64,000 nt of DNA, taken from positions 125,976,796-126,040,795 of the forward strand of contig CM053142.1 in the NCBI GenBank assembly GCA_028571685.1, in the 5' to 3' direction. Source of the stretch: Heterohyrax brucei. Its lineage: Eukaryota > Chordata > Mammalia > Hyracoidea > Procaviidae. The notes under the pieces were generated by a model. It ran no database searches and had not been told where the DNA came from. It worked only from the letters and a program-made list of their open reading frames with translations. A program made the translations under genes and the position numbers. Shown here piece by piece: positions 59,263-64,000 of this stretch (positions are counted from its first letter, which is position 1; the number at the start of each line of letters is the position of its first letter).

Positions 59263-59684
59263 TGTGATATGTTTATTTTTATGTTGATGTTTTCTCTGTT
59301 GTTCTTATTAGTCTGTTCTGGGACACTCTTTTTTGTGAGTTGGTTTTTCACCTTTTTCAGAGCTGGTTTTATAGTTGTTCAGACTCGTGTGTTAGATTTC
59401 TTGAAATGATATGATACATCTTTGTTGTGCTTTACAGCTGCCCCATGAACCCCCTTAATAAACTATTTATAAACCCAATTTTAATTACTACCAGTCTTGT
59501 CATCTTCCTCTCCATCTGGAAGGACTATAAAGACTGTAGTACATCCCTCTTTTTATTATGATGACACCATAAGTTTTCATGATGATCACTGGATTGCTTC
59601 TGTCCATATCAAAGCTGTGATTTACTTGGAAGCCTTCCCTAAATGAGTAGAGTATTGAGTAGTGTGTCGTTCTAAAATATAAAG

Positions 59685-60644
59685 TTAGTGGTTTCGTTCT
59701 TCTAAGCCAAAGCCAAAAACTTCTTTCAGTACTTCTTGTAGTTTGGGTTTGGTTTGTACAAAGTCTCTGAGTTTCTGTTTATCTAGGAATGTCTTAATTT
59801 CATTTTCGTATTTGAAAGATAGTTTTGCAGGATATATAATTCTTGGCTGGAAGTTCTTCTCCTGCAAGACTCAGAATGTGTCATGCCACTGTCTCCATGC
59901 CAGCATGGTTTCTGCTGAGAAATCTGAAGACAGCCTACAGGGTTTCCCTCTGAATGTTAGCTTTGCCTTGAGTCTTGCTGCCTTTAAGAGTTGCTGCTTA
60001 TGTTTCATTTTGTTAAGCTTGATTATAATATGTTTTGGAGTCTTTCTTTTGAGATCTATATTGGGTGGCGTACGATATGCATCTGAGATGTCTGTATTCT
60101 CTTCCTTCATGATTTCTGGGAAGTTTTCTTTCAGCAGCTCAGCAACAATACTCTCTGTGTTCTCACATGTCTCACCCTGTTCAGGGACTCCAGTTAATCA
60201 AACGTTGTTCCTCTTAATAGAGTCCCACATGCTTCTTAATGTTTCTTCATTTTTCTTGTTTCTTTTTTCTGATTTCTGCTCATAGACGCTGGCCTCGGTA
60301 GCTCTGTCTTCCATGTCAGAAATTGTTTTTTCCATTTGTTCCATTTTGTTTTCTTGGCTTTGCATGGAAGTTTCTATGTCTTTGATTTTCTTCTTGATCT
60401 GTTGGATTTCAGAGTACTGATGTTCCATCAGATCGAACAACTTGCTTAATTTTTCATTTTGTTCTGCTGCATTTTGTATAAGGTCTAGAAGGGCTCTGTA
60501 TATAATCAATTTGTATTCACTTCCTGATGCTTTCATAAAAGTTTCTTCATCTGGAACACTGCTTGGTTGCTTTGTTTGAGAGCCTTCTGAAGCCATGAGT
60601 GATTGCTTGTATCCCACAATTGTCTGTTGCTTTTTGGGTCCCAT
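59685..60644 (-). pseudogene. L1 ORF1p pseudogene
   Basis: ORF1p is the trimeric RNA-binding chaperone of the L1 particle. The start MGPKKQQTIVGYKQS is at 60644. A heptad-rich coiled coil follows ('EIQQIKKKIKDIETSMQSQ' onward), then the RNA-binding middle (60110-59871) and the C-terminal domain ('IIYPAKLSFKYENEIKTF', 59867-59685). About 320 codons. At least one frame change and a stop occur near 60200-60110 and 59870. Confidence 0.9.
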
Positions 60645-61455
60645 GTGAGTATATAGAGGCTGGAAGAGGTACTGTGAGGATGGATTGCAAATGTTCTCTA
60701 GGCTGTCTTCAAATGTAAAGCAAAAGGTATCTGACCAGTTCACAAGTCAGTTAGGTTTTCAGGTGTAGAGGTCCCTCTTCTCATCTGACAAAGTAAGTGC
60801 CATTATATCCAACACCAGATGATAACAAACTAGTTCAGAATACAGCAATGCTACTGCCCTGTTGGCCTCTGCTGACAGGGCCTAGCCTTATCCAACACTG
60901 CGTCGAGTACTGGTTTTGTGATAGAAAAGCGCTCTTCTGTCGGCAGGCTCTGGCTCCCAAGCTAAGAATTAGGTCCAGCTGCGGCCACCGTACCCAAGGC
61001 GGCGTCCTCCACACAGGCGGCAGACAGAGGGTCTAAAGGTGCCGAGAGGTAGTGATTCCTCTGCTTCTGTTGCAGGGCCCCCAACGTAGACAGTACTGTG
61101 CAAAATCACTACTTTTCTGTCAGAGAAGCGCTGTCCCGTTTGCAGGCGCTGGCTCCCAGGCTAAGAACGAGGTCCCACTAAAATCTCGGTACCAACATGG
61201 CGTCCCGCACACTGACTGCGAAGCTCCGCACAAACCCAGCTGAGGCAGCTACAAAACGCAAGGCTCAAAGTGGCTAGATTAACAGAGTCCTGAGCCTGGC
61301 TCTCAGAATGTGGGAATTTCGCCTGCCTGTCCACCCAGCAGCGCATCTGAGTCCAGCCGCCAGGCAAGACCCAGCTCCACCCACCAGCCGAGACAGAGGA
61401 AAAAAAAAGTCAAAATGGTGCACTTACCTTCCGTCATTGAGAGCCAGGGCTCTCC
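60645..61455 (-). promoter_or_regulatory. L1 5' UTR / internal promoter region
   Basis: About 0.8 kb, noticeably GC-rich relative to the surroundings, between the target duplication and the ORF1 start. Two related blocks with 'ctctggctcccaagctaag'-like sequence occur at 60945-60970 and 61146-61172, suggesting repeated monomer-like units. Promoter activity is inferred from position only. Confidence 0.75.
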
Positions 61456-61465
61456 AATTTCCTTT

Positions 61466-62175
61466 CTTATTTGCATGCCTGCCTTTCTGCAGTTCCTTCT
61501 GCTCTCTTTGCCAGGTGACAACATACTCCTCCTTTACATTCTATAGATGTCATAGCTCCCCCTTTTTTTAAATTTTAATTCTAACCCTTTAAAATTATGG
61601 TTTAGTCAAAATGTACATTCCCAATATAAATTTGCATGCCCACCTATATGCAGCTCCCACTGCTCTCCCTGCCCAGTGACAGCACACTCTTCCTCTCTGC
61701 TCCATGCATATCTTATCCTCCCAACAATCTCCTATCCTCTCCTCTCTACCCACTCCCCTGTATCCAGTAAGAGGTCAGCAGAACGACATGTTGTATCTTC
61801 TTAACAATACCCTGTCGTCGCATCCTTTCCATCTCCTTCTATTAAGAGGCCAGTAGGACAGCATCCTACAGCTGCATAGAACCATAAAGTGCACACACCA
61901 TGTGGTTACCTTGTGTCCCTGAGTCCAATCCATTCCTATGGAAAAAGTTGATTTCAGTAATGATTTCTGGTCAGGGGCAACAGCAGGTGTAGGGGCCATG
62001 CTCCCAGCAAAACTTCCAGGCCTTCGGACCATCAGTTGTGGTCTTTTAGTGGAGTTCTTCAGGCGTGCCCCTCTTTTTCTTGTGTTGCCACTGGGACTTA
62101 ACATTGTGTGCCCCGTCGTGGCTGTCTTTGGTGGTGGCTGGGCACCATCTGATTCTTCTGGTCTCATGTTGTGTA
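61466..62175 (-). mobile_element. Nested L1 3' UTR fragments
   Basis: 61466-61571 and about 61806-62175 look like one older L1 3' UTR. 61572-61805 ('aaatgtacattcccaatata', 'gcccacctatatgcagctccc') is a second L1 3' UTR start inserted in it. Only the 3' parts are present. Confidence 0.72.
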
Positions 62176-62580
62176 TCTTCTAATTTCTGAGTCAAAACTC
62201 AAAAAGTAGATGCTTTAACTGTAAGCCCCAGTCTTCTCTAATGTAAATTTATATGCAGTTTTCAGATGCATAATTTCTTAACACTAATACTAGGTATTGA
62301 GATTTACTAGTGGTATTAAATTATGTTGATATTCAGTATCAGGTTAGTATTGAGAATATCACATGGATCTGTAAGTAAAAATCAAGGAAACATTTGCTAT
62401 ATAGGATCTTACAACTGTCTGCAAACAGCAATACATTAACGTGGTCACTTTCTACTTGACCAGATTTTTACTACTATTAAGAAAAGGTGGATCAGGAAAG
62501 ATAAACTGAATGTGTTGAATGGAGAATTGTGTGTGAAGTTTTAGCAGAGAAAAATTTAAGCAGGAAAATATGCTATTGTA
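62176..62580. other. Intronic DNA, nothing recognised
   Basis: AT-rich, no frame. Confidence 0.4.
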
Positions 62581-62584
62581 ATAC

Positions 62585-62745
62585 ATTTGGAGGCCTGGTC
62601 GCACAGTGGCTGAGAACTTGGACTGTTAAGAGAGAAATCAGGATTTCAGTCCACCAGCTGTATCTTAAAAGCCCCGTGCAGCAGTTAATCTCTGTCATAT
62701 AGGGTCACTGTGAGTTCGAATCCAGTTGTCAGATGGCAAAGCTTT
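62585..62745 (+). repeat. AfroSINE
   Basis: 'ggaggcctggtcgcacagtggctgag', 'tttcagtccaccagc', 'agggtcactgtgagttcgaatcc'. Confidence 0.85.
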
Positions 62746-63508
62746 CTCCCTCCAGGCCTGTCGTGTCATTTGGTATGTATAAGTTTGTGTTTGCATTAAA
62801 TTGATGGAGGAGCTGTGATTTTCTTTGCAGAATGTGTTCAAAATGACCCATAAAAAGAAAAGCTTTCTTTTACTTCCCTGAAAAAGGTAAAACTGTTACT
62901 TTCTTTTAAATACAAAACACATTTAACTTCTGTCAACAGCTCACATTCTAAATAATGCAGTCTGTACTTGCATTTATTATGTGCAATTGGAGTACTCAAA
63001 AAGCTTTTAGTGGTTTTTTTCCCTAACTTTTAAAATTCATTCATTCCGACTGTTAACGTTTTACAGAATAGTGGAAACCCTAGGTCAAATTGGAAAACTG
63101 AACAAAGACATTTCTGTTCTGGAAATTACCACTGAACTGGGTAGAGGATCCTCAGCTGTTGTGTAAACACATTATAATGAGATAATATTTATACCCTTTT
63201 CTTGCTAGCATTAGGTCAGTCGCAAATGTTATTCTTTCAACCCAGACCACTTAATAGAAATGCCATGCCGGCAGCCAGCTCCCTGTGCTTTCTCTTACAC
63301 TGAGGCTTATTAGTTTATGTGAATTATCTGCTTACGCTTCCCTAGTATCCAGGGAAAGCAAGAATCAGGAGTTAGGTCTATTCTTTGTTATGTATTTAAC
63401 AGCAATGTTTCTCAGATACCCAGGGCTGTCTGAGGTGCCCTTTTTCCAAATGTGATGACAGTCATGTGTTTTCCTTTCTTTCTCCCTGTCTTAGCAAGAT
63501 GAAAACAG
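62746..63508. other. Intronic DNA, nothing recognised
   Basis: No exon with splice context and no repeat that I can name. Confidence 0.4.
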
Positions 63509-63516
63509 TGAGAGAG

Positions 63517-63550
<34 letters not shown>
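63509..63550 (+). repeat. Compound (GA)n(GT)n microsatellite
   Basis: gtgagagagagagtgtgtg continuing as uninterrupted GT to 63550. Confidence 0.95.
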
Positions 63551-63551
<1 letters not shown>

Positions 63552-64000
63552 TTTTACAACCCTTTTACTGTGAGATGTAACTGGAACCAGGATGTGAATG
63601 ATATGTGAGCTTGCTTCAGGCGGGGAATATAAACAGAGCCAAGCCTTAGAAATGCAAGGTGTGTAGTAGAGTCATTGACCTCTCTGTTTGCCCAGCTGCA
63701 GGGTGACTCCCTTCTCATTCTCCATCTGCTAAGTTGCTTCCCTTCCTAATACTATTTTATTTTTCTTTCAAACTGGAGTAGCCAACTAAACTTCCTGCAG
63801 ATGAGTTTGAGAATTACTAAAAACAGACAACCTTCCAATTACATACAGCCCCGAAAAAGCTGCTGCAGTTTGATACTTTTGTCCTTATGTTGTTCCTGTT
63901 CAGTAGTGCCTTTAACATTGCTAGCTTACATTTTTAAGGAAGAGCATGAGAAACTGTTGTAAAAATAAGAAAAAGTTCTTTATTAACCCCATGTTTAACT
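63551..64000. other. Intronic DNA, nothing recognised
   Basis: Repeat-poor to the window end. Confidence 0.4.

Larger units (their letters stand above)
54444..61455 (-). mobile_element. Full-length L1 (about 7.0 kb), disabled
   Basis: Order on the minus strand: 5' UTR (61455-60645), ORF1 (60644-59685), ORF2 (59262-55447), 3' UTR with polypurine tract, poly(A) (54441-54460 as T). Target duplications c(t/c)aatttccttt lie at 54432-54443 and 61454-61465 (10 bp exact). Several frame breaks in ORF2 and at least one in ORF1 make it non-autonomous now. It is the only copy in the window with all parts. Confidence 0.93.
26584..64000 (+). other. SRGAP1: SRGAP1 intron downstream of the exon (partial)
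   Basis: Starts with the consensus donor gtaagc. I did not find a following exon encoding the conserved residues expected next (VMKTYHMYHAES). The intron therefore appears to run to the end of the window, more than 37 kb, which is plausible for this very large gene. Confidence 0.78.

Noticed and set aside
59743..60285. 180-residue plus-strand frame
   Set aside because: Antisense shadow of L1 ORF1; hydrophobic composition arises from the complement of the coiled-coil codons.
61310..61571. Overlapping 78-87 residue frames
   Set aside because: They fall in the GC-rich antisense of an L1 5' UTR; no splice or conservation support.
63481..63515. Possible next exon after 'cttag' at 63494
   Set aside because: The sequence after it does not encode the conserved SRGAP residues and runs into a microsatellite.

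Overview
This window is non-coding mammalian DNA from inside one large gene. The organism is an afrotherian, most likely elephant or a close paenungulate relative. That call rests on dozens of afrotherian tRNA-derived SINEs (AfroSINE; 'aaccctggtggtgtagtggttaag...gctaaccaaaaggttggcag' and its reverse complement), on RTE/BovB-type LINEs of the elephant type, and on an L1 lineage with its own recurring 3' UTR. No operons, bacterial genes or CRISPR are present. Almost every open reading frame here is a LINE fragment or a chance frame.

The only host coding sequence I can support is one 63-bp exon at 26521-26583 on the + strand. It has a clean acceptor (polypyrimidine tract plus acag) and donor (gtaagc), and encodes 21 in-frame residues (SKEIAFQLHEDLMKV then LNELYT) that match the F-BAR region of SRGAP1 (SLIT-ROBO Rho GTPase-activating protein 1). 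The rest reads as the flanking introns: at least 26.5 kb upstream and 37.4 kb downstream, with no further exon recognised.

Layout. 0.9-5.2 kb: an RTE LINE (-) split by a younger L1. 5.4-9.1 kb: an old L1 (-) interrupted by an LTR, a Tc1/mariner DNA transposon and an L1 3' end, the last itself carrying a 270-bp patch copied from about 1.5 kb downstream. 9.1-11.2 kb: internally deleted RTE derivatives and an LTR. 11.6-15.2 kb: a 5'-truncated L1 (+) with a 530-codon open ORF2 frame. 16.2-17.1 kb: RTE (+). 18.2-18.75 kb: three head-to-tail SINEs separated by copies of one target sequence. 19.1-19.6 kb: a solo LTR with a perfect 5-bp target duplication. 22.9-24.3 kb: truncated L1. 26.5 kb: the SRGAP1 exon. 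27.6-32.35 and 35.0-37.8 kb: older L1s (-). 38-48 kb: comparatively repeat-poor intron with scattered SINEs, MIR and L2. 48.2-49.9 kb: a two-LTR, non-coding ERVL-MaLR-type element with a tRNA-Leu primer site, next to a solo LTR. 54.4-61.5 kb: a full-length L1 (-) with 5' UTR, ORF1, ORF2 and 3' UTR, disabled by frame breaks. 61.5-64 kb: L1 3' fragments and intron.

I found no credible new biochemical system. The points worth following are the nested-insertion stratigraphy, the locally templated 270-bp duplication, the mariner relic with its duplicated terminus, the non-coding LTR element with a 97-bp tandem repeat, and the L1 polypurine tract that is translated in some copies.
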